Positions 12,911-23,984 are shown, counted from the first letter of the stretch. The stretch is 64,000 nucleotides of DNA from Protopterus annectens (GCF_019279795.1 NC_056739.1:10086029-10150028), one strand, 5' to 3'. Made by a program: numbers and translations. Notes: generated by a model from the letters alone, not told the origin.

Positions 12911-15900
12911 TCATAAATTCTCCCTCTGACGCTTAATCAAAACTGGTTTGAGACTTATTGCTCCATTCAAGCCAGGCCATTTATCAGCCTGTAAACGTAC
13001 TATCCACTCATATTCCTTCAATAACAAAAGATTTTCCAAGTCACCACCCCTAATACCCATTCGTACAGTGCATATGCATCTGAATTTAAAAGCATGAGTT
13101 TGAAATTCATGTAAATGTCTGAATAAACCATTTGTCTCAATCTTCCGTCTTATTTTGGACCTATGCTCTATTATTCTATCTTTAAGCTTCCTGGATGTTT
13201 TCCCTACATAAAATGCGTTACATGAAACACAGGTAGCTAAATAAACTAACTTAGTAGTACTACAATCTGCTTTGCAAGTAAACTTAAAACATTCACCTGT
13301 TGTAGGATGTCGGAAGCTATTGTTACTATCATTAATATCAGAGCAACAGACACAATTATAGCACTTGAAAGTGCCCACTTTAGTACATAAAGGAGCAGAT
13401 TCAGTTTGAAAATCCTTATAACATAATATTTGCTTAAACGTCTGACCATTCCTAAAGGCAAACCTTGGTACTGGACCTAAAATGTCCTTTAAATCTGGTT
13501 GAGACATTAAAATTACCCAATTCTTTTGAATTATTTTACAAACATCATTTGTATTGGCATTATAGGTGGTAGTAAACCTGATGACAGGCTTGCTTACTAC
13601 CTTATCAGCTTCATTCCTAATATATACCCTGAGTGAGTCAAAGAAACAGAACTAAAAACTGGTTTATAAGGACCTCTTCTGCCTTGCAAAACCTCTTCAT
13701 AACTCATATTTACATCTCTAAGGTAATAACCATTCTCAATAAACTCTTTCCTCATCTTCTCAGTTTCCTCCAAAAACACACCCTCCTCAGTTGTTAGTCT
13801 ACTGACTCTTATTAACTGAGATTTTATAATGCCTCTATATATATGTACTGGATGCATGCTAGCAGTATTTAAATATCTTGCTGCATGCACATCCTTCCTA
13901 TGCACCTTTGTTTCCAACCTTCCAAGTTTCCTATATACCCTTATATCTAAAAAATCCATTGTATCTAAAGAAAAATCCATCTTAAATTTAAGGAAACTTG
14001 TCGTAGTGTTGAGATAGGACAGAAATTTTTCTAACGGAGTCAGAGTCCCTTTCCAAACAAAAAACAGTCATCAACAAATCTGCAGTAACAATCAAAGTAA
14101 AGAGCAAATTCATTATTTTCATTTAAGATGTATATTTTTTCCCATACATATAAAACTAAATTAGCAGAGGTATTGGCCACGGACGTCCCCATGGCCACCC
14201 CAGTTAACTGCTTGTAGGGAACACCATCATAAATAAAATCATTCTTTGTCAACACCAAATCTAATAAGAGGCAAATATTCTCTATTTCACGTGTTTGTTG
14301 AGAGGATTGCATTGTTAAAAAACTTCTAATTGCCTCAATCCCATATTCTATTGGAATCACCGTAAAAAGTGACACAATATCCAGTGTAACTAAAAAATAA
14401 TCAGAACTAGTTTCACCATTAAATCACACACTAAGTTTCTCTAAAAAGTGCACCGTATCCTTTAAAACTGTTTCACATTTCAGTAAATACTTTCCTAACA
14501 CTTTTTGTAAATACCTAGAGATGGGCTCAGTCACCCATCCTTTACCAGATCGATAGGCCTTAGTGGTGGGTCACTCATGGATTTATGCACCTTGGGGATA
14601 CCATAAATCTGTGGAATTTTAGGACATGTTACTGTTAAATAAGTGAATAATTCAATTGTAATGTCCTGATTCAATTGCATATCATATAAGAATAAATTCA
14701 CCTGAGAAATATGATTTTTCACATCTGCAAATGTTATTACTTTAAAAGTATTAGTGTCAGACAAGAACTCTTTAAACTTACTCATATACCATGATTTGTC
14801 CATAAAGACTGTTGCCCCTCCCTTGTCTGCTTGCTTAATCATGATACTCTTATCTTTTTTAATTTGCTGTAACAATTTATAATCATTAAAAGGTAAGTTA
14901 TATTTAACATCCCTACTTTTATGTTTACTTTTGGCATTATATAAAACTCATCTCATTCTCAACAATATTTAAAAAAGCTAAAATGACAGGTGAAAGTTGA
15001 GGTACAAAAACACTTAACTTTTTGCATACAGAGTCCAAATCATTCGCTTGCTTATACAAGGATTTAAGCATAACATTTCTTGCAAATAGTTTAACATCAG
15101 TTAAAATGTCCACAATATTATCCTTAAAAGTAGGGATAAACTTCATCCCATTCTTCAGTAAACCATAATGCTGCTCAGTCAAAACACATTTAGAAAGATT
15201 AACAGTACCTTGTAGTAGGCAAACCTCTGTCCTCAGCGACAAGGAGCCTTGCTGGGTAATTTTGGACTCTCGTTTTTTCTCTTTAATACCTGCACCGGTT
15301 TCTGCTGTGTTTTTTGTCCTTGGGGCTCCTGCAAGTTCCTCTGCTGAGAAACTACCTTCTCTGGTTGTTTTAACCTGAAAGGTAAAAAAGATGAAATTTC
15401 AAGCTGCTTACTCTTCTCCTTTCCTTCTGTTCCAGGTACAGGAATCCCAGCAAGGGAGGTAGCTACATGCTCATTTAATTCTCCGACCACAGCATCACTA
15501 GGTAGCGTTTCCTTGTCCCTGACATTTCCATTCATCGTATTCCGCTCACTCTGATGCGTCGAAGAAGGAGCAGAAGCAGACACACTCGACGTATGCGCTT
15601 CCTGATTGGCTGCTGCAAGTCTTGGAGTTAGCGGCAATTCAAATACATCTAGTTCATCAAGAAGCTTATTAATGGGTTTTACTGATCTACTATTTAGTCT
15701 TTCAATTCTCCGCTGACCAAAATTTCCCCTCGGCCAACTAAAGATATGACCATTTTTAAAATCATTAATATCACGTTGAAGCTTTCGCTTCTTTTGTATT
15801 TCTAGCCTGTGATCCAATGCTTGAACACGACTTATAAATAACTGATATAATTCATTCAGACATTCTGTATTACAAAGTTTAGAGACTTCCTTTTCAAGAC

Positions 15901-16345
15901 AGTCTATTTCTTCTAACAGGTCATTTTCCACTCTCTCAAAAAATTGATTCATTAATTTCATGTAGCTCATACTCAGTTCAAGATTTAGCTGCTGCCACTG
16001 CATTAATAGTTCTTGGTAGGTATTACCATATGATGGCATCTTTAATATACGCAGTCCACGTGGTACTACCCCCATATCTAAATAGGCTAAAAAACTAAGC
16101 CTTTGCCATTGTAAATGTTTATAATTTTGAACTTTTTTCTCCAACAGGCCAAGCAGCTTGTTAAACTCAGTTAAGTCATTAGTTACATTACCACTTTGTG
16201 AAGATTCCACAGCCTTAGACTGTGGAATCTTCACAAAGTGGTAATGTAACTAATGACTTAACTGAGTTTGTGAAGATTCCACAGCCTTAGACTGTAACAG
16301 CGGATTAGTTGACTTAATTAACAACCTTTTGATAGTTGAATTCAT
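12911..16345 (-). pseudogene. PLE polyprotein (RT plus GIY-YIG), broken
   Basis: Start is probably the ATG at 16345, which opens MNSTIKRLLIKSTNPLLQ. The frame then breaks in a foldback insertion near 16212 and resumes (16234-15233) as a 330-residue lysine/glutamate-rich N-terminal part. RT blocks follow in shifted frames: QADKGGATV and IYGIPKVHK with PPLRPID (14875-14531), GVAMGTSVANTSANL and the catalytic RFVDDCFLFG (14375-14040), then the thumb-like DFLDIRVYRK (13980-13597). The last 198 codons (13507-12911) are open and contain the GIY-YIG domain: VYLATC, then FYVGKTSRKLKDRIIEHRS, ending near EYEWIVRLQADKWPGLNGAI. At least five breaks make it non-autonomous, though the RT aspartates and the GIY-YIG motif remain. 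Confidence 0.9.
16163..16269. repeat. Perfect 50-bp inverted repeat inside the PLE
   Basis: Arms 16163-16212 and 16220-16269 are exact reverse complements separated by the 7-base spacer CCTTAGA. Directly after it, 16269-16294 repeats the sequence of 16197-16223 in direct orientation. The structure duplicates and inverts the 5' coding region and breaks the reading frame. Confidence 0.95.
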
Positions 16346-16445
16346 TCCTGCAGACAGCAGTGGTGTTACAGAACAAAATCAAATAGCTGGCTTTAAATTC
16401 CTCCTATGTTGTTGTAAGTGGCAACCTGCTACACAAATATTCCAC

Positions 16446-16652
16446 CACGAAGATACACTAAGTCACTGTTCATCCAAAAGTAGCCAAAAACACGGTAGTC
16501 ACAAACAAACAATTTTAATGAAGCTTTCGGGTCTACACCCTTCATCAGCACATAAAATCACCTTACATAAGTTGCATTTAAATAGAGGAAGCACTGAAAA
16601 ACACATGATCAAGCCAGCCAACCAGATACAAACCAAAATTAATTATGCAAAT
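16446..16652 (-). repeat. PLE pseudo-LTR, copy 2
   Basis: 207 bp, identical by eye to copy 1. It lies upstream of the PLE start codon and would hold the promoter and any ribozyme active on the transcript. Confidence 0.92.
16525..16548 (-). ncRNA. Hammerhead-ribozyme-like core, pseudo-LTR 2
   Basis: Same CTGATGA, helix II and GAAA arrangement as in pseudo-LTR 1, in the copy located 5' of the PLE coding region. Helices I and III are not evident by eye. Confidence 0.55.
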
Positions 16653-16816
16653 TTACAGAAACTAATGTTCAGTTAATGAAAAGCTTCCCCTTCCATCACC
16701 TAGTCAGTGGAAGATGGGCTAAATCAGACATTAATGAAAGTAAGTCAGTAGTCAGTACTCAGTAAGAGAAGTAATAGCTCACATTCATAACATGGCATTT
16801 TGAGTGCTGTGTATGG

Positions 16817-16883
<67 letters not shown>

Positions 16884-17275
16884 GAGTATGTACATTAACA
16901 TAAATAGAAACAAAATAGAACAAATAGTTCTAACATTTAAGGAAGGATTAAAATAATCATGTGGTGAGCAGGGGTTTGAGTGACACAGGGCTGGAAGAAT
17001 ATCTGGGAAGATCAGGATCTATATACAACCATACCTCTCAACCTCTTAGAGTATGAAATTTGGACAAAGCCATACATAATGGTGGGACAAAGGCCCAAAA
17101 ATAGGGACAATATTTAAATGTTGCTCTTAGAAACTTAGAAAGTTGATAGCATAGCAGGTTTTGTGCTTGCATACATTTTCTGAAGAGTATGAAGTCTGAA
17201 AATCAAATGTCTGTCATTATTTTCTGACTTTAAGCTTTAATGACTTGCTAGTGAACTGCCAGAAAACCACAATTT
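16653..17275. repeat. Fourth array fragment
   Basis: Matches unit positions 781 to about 1363 and then diverges. It is more different from units 1-3 than they are from each other: longer TG tract, extra bases at 16740 and 16817, and several substitutions. At its right end the small inverted-repeat element continues intact instead of stopping. Confidence 0.9.
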
Positions 17276-17348
17276 TATGAAAAAAACCCAAAATATGAAG
17301 CAAAAATCTGGACATTTTGCAAAAATCTGTACAATTGAAAGATATGTA
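17029..17348 (+). mobile_element. Small inverted-repeat element, complete copy
   Basis: About 320 bp, beginning CATACCTCTCAACCTC and ending near ACAATTGAAAGATATGTAT, imperfect inverted ends. No coding capacity. Reads like a non-autonomous DNA transposon (MITE); superfamily not assigned. Confidence 0.65.
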
Positions 17349-17556
17349 TAAAACTGTACCTAAGTGGATCATAGAAGTACTTGCTGAAAGTAGGAGAAAG
17401 GGAAGAAAAGGAACATATTAAAGCTATGCCTCCTTTAAAATAAAATGGGAACTGATTTGGCTACCTCACTACATGGTTGGAATAGGCTCAAAACGTATTC
17501 TTACACAGTTTAAAAGAATAAGAAAGACTCAGTGATGAGAAAGCAATAAAGCAGGA

Positions 17557-17876
17557 CCATACCTCTCGACCTCTTAATGTAAGAAATCTGGCAAAGCCTG
17601 ACAAAATGGGGGGACAAAGACTCAAAAATAGGGACAGATTTTTAATACTGCTCTTAAAAACTTAGAAAGTTACTAGGGTAACAGTGTTTTTGTTAACATA
17701 CATTTTCTGAGGGAATGTGAAGTCTGAAACTCAAACGTATGTCATTATTTAGTGACTTCAGTCCTCAGTTCATCCCAGTGATTTGCCAGAAAACCACACA
17801 TTTTATGAGGAATAGGCCAACAATATGAGGCAAAAATCTGGACATTCTGTGAAAATCTGGACAGTTGAGAGGTACA
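17557..17876 (+). mobile_element. Small inverted-repeat element, second copy
   Basis: Begins CCATACCTCTCGACCTC and ends GGACAGTTGAGAGGTAC, so the two ends are inverted copies of each other (ACCTCTC...GAGAGGT). Diverged from the copy at 17029 but collinear along the whole length. Confidence 0.7.
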
Positions 17877-19044
17877 AGCAGAACTGTAGAGTGATAGTGA
17901 ACAAAATTTGGAGCTATTAAAAAATATTGTGTTTAAACAAGCAGCCACTAACATAACTAATATGTTAGAAACATGGCTGTTCAGCTAAGGAGCTGGGACA
18001 AAAAGCTGTCAGGATACAGTCTGTACATGAAAGACACAGAAGGCTAAAGGGATAAATGTGTAATGATTCACGTAAAGGCAGGAATCATGTATGTAATGCA
18101 TAACACTTAATGTGAAAAAATAAATAGGATTTCTAAGTACTGTTCATCAAAAAGAACAATCGGCAGCCCATTAACTGGAATGTAACAAGAACATTCTTGC
18201 CACATTATGTCACTGAAATGATCAGACAAACACTGATTTAGTCCAGTGACTTAAAAAAAACACTTATGCAATACATGGTACTGCGGAGGACCTTCCTCCA
18301 CTCATTTCTTCACCTTTAGGTCATGCTGTGCCCAAGGTAAATGCAAGCTGATGAAACATATTCACCAACATGCACCCCCCCAACTGGTCAGCATAATTGA
18401 ATATTAGAATGATGGCAGCAGCTTCATTGATGGCATCATCTCAATTGACAAAACACTGTCATTTCAATCAATGTAACCCAGTGAAGGACAGTAATGGAGA
18501 CAGGCCAGAAAGGATACAGTACATGGTCACCTGATGCATTACAGACAAATGCAAAAAGGACTGTAGTCAGGGAGACCCTAAATATCTCTGGGTAAAACCA
18601 AAGGTGTCTACCTCAAACATAAGCAGGAAAAGGAATACAACAAAAACATTAGTGGAGGTTAAGTTCTTATAGAAGCCAGCAATCTAAACCAGGAAAAGAA
18701 ATACTCTACAAAAACAGACAGAATGCCTGACAATTTGACACAATACAAATTGACCATTTATACTCCCTCTATGATAAATTTACTAAACAGCAACTGCGCC
18801 AGTACACAGATATTGAATAATATACCAAATGACAAGCTTATCTGTTTAGGACTCAGTTGTGTTAATTTATGTAAATTACTGTTTTGGGATGGAAAAATCC
18901 AAAATTATCAAAAATAATTAAACTGATCCTTGTTTCAACAATGGCCCATAAATGAAAATTTGCTAGTACTGAAATCCACTGAATATATTCATCACTTTCC
19001 ACTTAAATTTCACACTATATGTTGATATTTGTCCAGAGATTTAA
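17877..19044. other. No recognisable feature
   Basis: AT-rich sequence with only short random reading frames on both strands. I see no repeat family, tRNA or coding motif here. Confidence 0.5.
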
Positions 19045-19160
19045 TATTATGGCTGCAGCAGCCCTTAGTTGGATTTCCCACAGTCTCCATTTGTTTACTG
19101 TGTCATCCAGAGCAAGTCACTTAATCATACAGTGCTCCTAGACTGAGCCTGTAATGAGTT
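19045..19160 (+). mobile_element. MIR-like CORE-SINE remnant (possible)
   Basis: Contains CTGTGTCATCCAGAGCAAGTCACTTAATC-like sequence, resembling the vertebrate MIR core segment (tgtgaccttgggcaagtcacttaac). Short and diverged, so this is tentative. Confidence 0.4.
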
Positions 19161-19483
19161 AATGTAGGTCTGTGTTCCACGCCTGTTAACAAACACATGC
19201 TCAGGTACAATATATCTGGTTGAACATGTCATCAGTCAGAAAATGTCTGGGTGTTAGAATTAGTGGAGTGAAGGTTTCGTCAATTGGTGGAATAGTTGAA
19301 TTGCGCATCACTGAATGCAAGACAAGTGGGACTAGTCAGTAATGCCAAAACTTTTGTTTCTAACCAAAGTTTTGCTACTGGGTTTGAGCGAGTGTGTGCA
19401 AGTGTTTATGAGTCAGGGTTAGAATAAGGGCTAGGGAGGGAGATAAATATGTTTGTTTGATATGGTAATTTTATGGTTAAAGG

Positions 19484-19545
<62 letters not shown>
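19484..19545. repeat. (TG)n microsatellite
   Basis: About 60 bases of TG repeats with a TCTG interruption at the right end. Confidence 0.95.
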
Positions 19546-19546
<1 letters not shown>

Positions 19547-19572
19547 TGTCTGTTGAGTAGTGATATTGTAAG

Positions 19573-19768
19573 GAAAAGGGTGTTTAGTACCCTAATGTAT
19601 AGGGTTGGGGTTAGGGCAGGGGTAGGATTAGGATTAGCACACATGAATAAGATTGAATGAGGGGTAGGAGACAAAGCCCACTTCTCACCCTTATGATTGT
19701 GCTAACCCTAATCCAAGCCCTACTCCTAGCCACATTAGGGTATTAAACACCCTTTCTCTAATGACACC
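19573..19768. repeat. Foldback with telomere-like motifs
   Basis: The left arm (AAAGGGTGTTTAGTACCCTAA and following, to about 19640) is the imperfect reverse complement of the right arm (from about 19700 to TTAAACACCCTTT at 19763). Both arms contain G-rich GGTTAGG/CTAACCCTAA-like motifs. It would form a long hairpin; a foldback transposon remnant is a reasonable reading. Confidence 0.7.
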
Positions 19769-20294
19769 AGTATTCAGCTCAGAAAAAATATAACCATGTG
19801 TTATTTTTTTTAGTTTAGCCAAATGGAAAAGGAAAAAAACTTTCTTGGTTTAGTCAGTCAACAGAATGGATTTTCGATGAATAATAAGACTGTTTTGTTC
19901 AATTAAATGTGATTTGTGTGCACATAGTTTAGTAATAAGCTCATATGTGTGTTCATGTATGTACTTATGCATGTATGTCTGTATGTATGGGAAGACAGGA
20001 GACAATGTACTATTTATAGCATTCTTGCAATCAACTTGCTCATCTCAGTCAGATTCCTGCAACTTACAGAAGCACCATAAACACAAGCAGAAAAAAGTTG
20101 CTAATCACTGGCACAAATTACATAGACAACTGCTAGAAAATGAATTTTCATCCACTTCCAGTTTTAATTGGGTACCAGTGCAGAATCTTGAAGTTTGTTT
20201 TAGTAACCCAGGCTTTTATCCATTATCTTCTAAATTCAGACATACTAAATACAGACGACAGAGTCTGGCAGTTAACATAGAGGAATAAAGCTGT

Positions 20295-20400
20295 GACTTG
20301 TTAATGGGCTGCTTCCTGTGCCAAAGGTAAATGGTTTGAATCTTTCTATCTTCATGTAACTAATGTGTGACCTTGAACAATTCACTTAACCAGTGCTTTG
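20295..20400 (+). mobile_element. MIR-like CORE-SINE remnant
   Basis: Carries GTGTGACCTTGAACAATTC followed by ACTTAACCAGTGCTTTGG, matching the MIR core better than the copy at 19.1 kb. The flanking GGTTTGAATCTTTC resembles a decayed B box. Old, diverged SINE. Confidence 0.5.
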
Positions 20401-20641
20401 GGGAAATTGAGCATTTGAGTTCGGCTGCTTAATGGACTTTTGGACTGCATGTCTAGTAACTACCTATGAACCATATCAACCCAATTAACAATGATCCATG
20501 GTAAAACAGATGCTGCAATTGCAGTGCTGACCACTTAGTACAAGGCAATTGCAAATCATTGGGAATCAAGTACCCTTCTGACAGTTATACAAAGGCTGCC
20601 AGGATAATGTCTTCTAATCCATGGTGTGTAGAAAACTAGTG

Positions 20642-20937
20642 AGATACCTGTCAACTGTCCTAGTTTTCACTCCATATTTTGGTTTGTTCTTCATAAAATT
20701 TGTGGTTTTCTGGCAAATCACTGAGGGCTGGAATCACTAAATAAGGATAGACATTTGACTTTCGTATTTCATATCCTTCAGAAGATGCATGCTAACACAA
20801 ACCCTGTTATCCAACCAGCTTTCTATATTTACAAGAGCAGAATTTAAAACCTGTTCCTATTTTTGGACCTCTCTCCACCCATTATTTTAGACTTTGTCCA
20901 GATTTCTTGTGCTAAGAGGTTAAGAGGTATGGATATA
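20642..20937 (-). mobile_element. Small inverted-repeat element, third copy
   Basis: Inverted relative to the copies at 17.0 and 17.6 kb. Plus strand starts GATACCTGTCAACTGTCC and ends GGTTAAGAGGTATG. Includes the family-specific block around TGTGGTTTTCTGGCAAATCA. Confidence 0.7.
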
Positions 20938-21369
20938 AATTGGACAGTGACAGCACCTCTTGGATGATATTAAATATCTGTCCAGTAATGATACATAGCT
21001 GAAAAAGGCCACCAAAACATTCTAGGATTTACCAGTGCATTAAAGCAGTTAAAATGACAGAGCTGTGCATAAACCAAGGACAGACAAGAAATATAACCCA
21101 GATTTCACTGATGAAAAATGAAGCATTCTGCTGCAATTAGTCTTTCCATTTTAGAGCTCAAGTTAATACCAACACATTTCTGAAAAATTGTACTTGTGCA
21201 CTTAGGACTTGCAAGAACCCTGTAGTTCACTTCCTGTTTCAAATGTCTGATAGCACCACAGTTCTAGTGATTTTTTAGATGTTAAACTTACTGAAAATAT
21301 AGACAAGAGTTTTTGCTCCAACAATTTTAGAAAGCTGATTTTTTCAAATTTCTTTTTACACTATGAGAG

Positions 21370-22260
21370 TAATCACCCAGAATGTAATGTTGTGATAGGA
21401 GGACAAACAACTAGATTGTCTAGGCAGGTCTCCAATAATTTACAGTTTATTAAGGAAATGATGACACTGACTGATATTTTTTTAACCATAAAATATCATA
21501 AGAAATTGCTGGATGTGGTGCTCAAAAAAGTATCTGAAAGGAGAGGGACAGACTTTCCACCCAGGTTATGTAAACCTTAGATAAAAAGTTCATCAGGGAG
21601 GCAGGAATGAAATATTTTTTTCCAACTCACTGGTTTTAACTGGCTTAATTTATTAGTGTATCCTGAAGTAGGCAGAAAGGTGGGTGGGGGACCATCTTTT
21701 AAATACCGCATCAAAAAGGTTTTAAAAAAAGAAAGGTAAATTAAAGGTTACACTAGGAAAACACTGTTATGTGTTAGAAAAGAATGATAAATTAATGGCT
21801 ACAACAGAAAAACACTCTGATATGGAAAAATGTGGAAGATACAAGCAATGCAAGTTCATTCATGGACCCTGTATAACACTGACAGATTATCCTAGAACAA
21901 TAAGGGTTAAAAGTAAGTGTGACTGAATCACATCGGGGTGACACACAAGGCAAAATGTCAATGTTATGAGGCATGTTGCATTAAGAAAACAGAAAGAAAC
22001 CACCAACAAAGAGTTTGCCTGCATGTATATACCATTAACAAAAGGTGATGGAGCAGTTTGTTTAGACATTCTAAGCATTCTCCCAATTATAAAAGAGTCT
22101 TGTTTTCCATTTTGGAAAACATCCCAATCAATCCACATGGGGGTGGTTGGGAGACTAGGACAAAATACAGAGAGTTAATATGGCAGTTTAGATGGGTGCC
22201 ATAGACAACAGGCCAGACTCAAACATAACTATACACTTTGCCGTAACTTTTTTGAATTCA
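21370..22260 (+). pseudogene. Decayed second Penelope-like element, 3' part
   Basis: Plus-strand frames give, in order, GQTTRLSRQVSNNLQF with YHKKLLDVVLKKVSERRG (like the RT C-terminal 'Q..RL.R.C' and 'GY...LL..A...V..R' blocks of PLEs), NLKDTL-like sequence, CGRYKQCKFIHGPCITL (the CxxCxxC knuckle before GIY-YIG), and a final block around IHMGVVGRLGQ plus GAIDNRPDSNITIHF that aligns with the end of the young PLE. The GIY-YIG core itself is unreadable and there are many stops. Weak but ordered evidence for an old PLE in opposite orientation to the one at 12.5-16.7 kb. Confidence 0.5.
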
Positions 22261-22689
22261 CACAGCCCTATCAGTGCTTTTGTAAGAAGACATGTAGCAC
22301 CACAGTGGGCTGCCTTCATGTTCATGCTGCATGCTAATGAGGTGGTCTGGGGGAGAGACGTGCTAATTAGTTATGTCCCTGCAGAGCTGCCTGAGGTAAG
22401 GCATTTATGCAATTGAACAATTCAGAGAATTGCTTGGCTGTGTAGATTGTCATGACTGCCATTTGTGGTTTTGGCCATGTTCATCCATTGTAGCCATGGT
22501 AAGTGCCAGACAGTTTAGTGGTCAGCTAATGTTATGGGGTGTATGCATGTATATATATAAATATTTATGGGAGGGCTGCATGTGTAAGTGCATTTTTGAG
22601 CATGCATCTTCCTGCGAGATAGCAGTAGGGGGGTAGATAATGTAGGTAGGTATGTGTGTGTGTGTCTGTGTATTTATATGGGTGAACTG

Positions 22690-22691
<2 letters not shown>
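22261..22691. other. Unassigned, possibly old PLE 3' region
   Basis: No coding signal. It directly follows the decayed PLE and may include its untranslated end. Confidence 0.35.

Positions 22692-22753
<62 letters not shown>
22692..22753. repeat. (TG)n microsatellite
   Basis: Pure TG tract of about 62 bases. It produces spurious poly-His-Thr and Cys-Val reading frames. Confidence 0.95.
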
Positions 22754-22756
<3 letters not shown>

Positions 22757-23177
22757 GACTGTGCATGTGTGTGTTTGGGGAGGGTTGGAGAGGCTGTCAT
22801 CTCCACATATCTCTAAACTATTGAGAAAAGCCAAAAACAATGAGTTGGCGGAGGAAACTAGCCTATATGTGTTGGAGGAGATACTAGGCACTAGGGATAA
22901 CCTTTCATGCCATAACAGCACTTACACGTAACAGTGATGGGGAAGAAACACCAGACACAAAGGATACTGTATATAGGGTGCCTTAATGGCAGTTAATTAA
23001 AAAAAAAGCAGAACTTGATTCAGTGAACCACTAGACACATTACATTATTACTTTAAAGGCACTAAATTACTAATGTATTACATTACAAAACCCCATGCTC
23101 TTGGCACAGTAACCCTTGGCACCAACCCCCTGCACTAAGAGACAAAAGTTGGTGCAGCCGGAGCTTTTACACGCAGA

Positions 23178-23247
<70 letters not shown>
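23178..23247. repeat. (CT)n(TA)n compound microsatellite
   Basis: About ten CT repeats joined to about 25 TA repeats. Confidence 0.95.
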
Positions 23248-23250
<3 letters not shown>

Positions 23251-23984
23251 TATATATTTTTTGTTTGGGTCCCATTCAGAAGATCGAGTTGTCAGAATGT
23301 CAAACTTCATATGGTCAACCTTCCAAAAAGTTGAAGCTTTTTATGGAGATTTCAGTACAGTGGGGATCTAGGAATTTACTGTTTTCCCCATTGTAGTACA
23401 TCTTTTCTCTACTTTGCTGCCTATCTAATTCCCTCTTCTCCAAATCCAGTAACTGCATCTCCTTCCCAAGCCTTTCTTTCACCCTATCCCATTCTTTAAT
23501 AAACTCTCAGCCATGCTGTCTGATCAGTCATGTCAGTATTCTCTTAATCTTAATCTTAACCTGTGTCTCATCCCTGTTCAACAAATATCTCAGAAATCTC
23601 CATGAGCTGCACCTTGGCTCATCCATGTCCAATCTCTTGTCTAGTCTAGGCCATGATTACCATTTTGGACTAAAGTATATGTACCCCAGATCTTTCCTTA
23701 CCCTACTTCGGGGCCAGCTATCCAATAGGCTCAAAGGTTTCATGAAAAATAGCATTTGCTGTTCAACGTTCATTACCTTCCTTACCTTCTCTACTCTTTC
23801 TGCTTTTGTCTCATGCAAAGTCATGTTCCAGTGTCCCGTCAAAAGCAACAACTGTTTGTGAAAGTATATCATCTTTAGTAATAGTGCCCTCACTGTCTGA
23901 AGTTTTATTTTGGGGGGAACATAGACACAAACATTATTCTCTTCCTCGTACAAATCCTTCTTCATGCAGCTAAGTATCCATCCT

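Larger units (their letters stand above)
12527..16652 (-). mobile_element. Penelope-like retroelement (PLE)
   Basis: A 4.1-kb element on the minus strand, delimited by two identical 207-bp direct repeats (12527-12733 and 16446-16652), the pseudo-LTRs typical of PLEs. Inside is a broken polyprotein with N-terminal coiled-coil-like region, reverse transcriptase and a C-terminal GIY-YIG endonuclease. PLEs copy themselves by target-primed reverse transcription with this RT and nuclease; vertebrate families include Neptune and Poseidon, and I do not choose between them. No clear target-site duplication: the left flank is unit position about 3107 and the right flank is unit position 781. The identical pseudo-LTRs suggest a recent insertion. 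Confidence 0.93.

Noticed and set aside
12527-16652. LTR retrotransposon (because of the direct terminal repeats)
   Set aside because: No gag, protease, integrase, primer-binding site or TG...CA ends; the RT type and GIY-YIG domain identify a PLE with pseudo-LTRs.
22522-22931. Overlapping poly-His-Thr and poly-Cys-Val frames
   Set aside because: Artefacts of the (TG)n microsatellite at 22692-22753.
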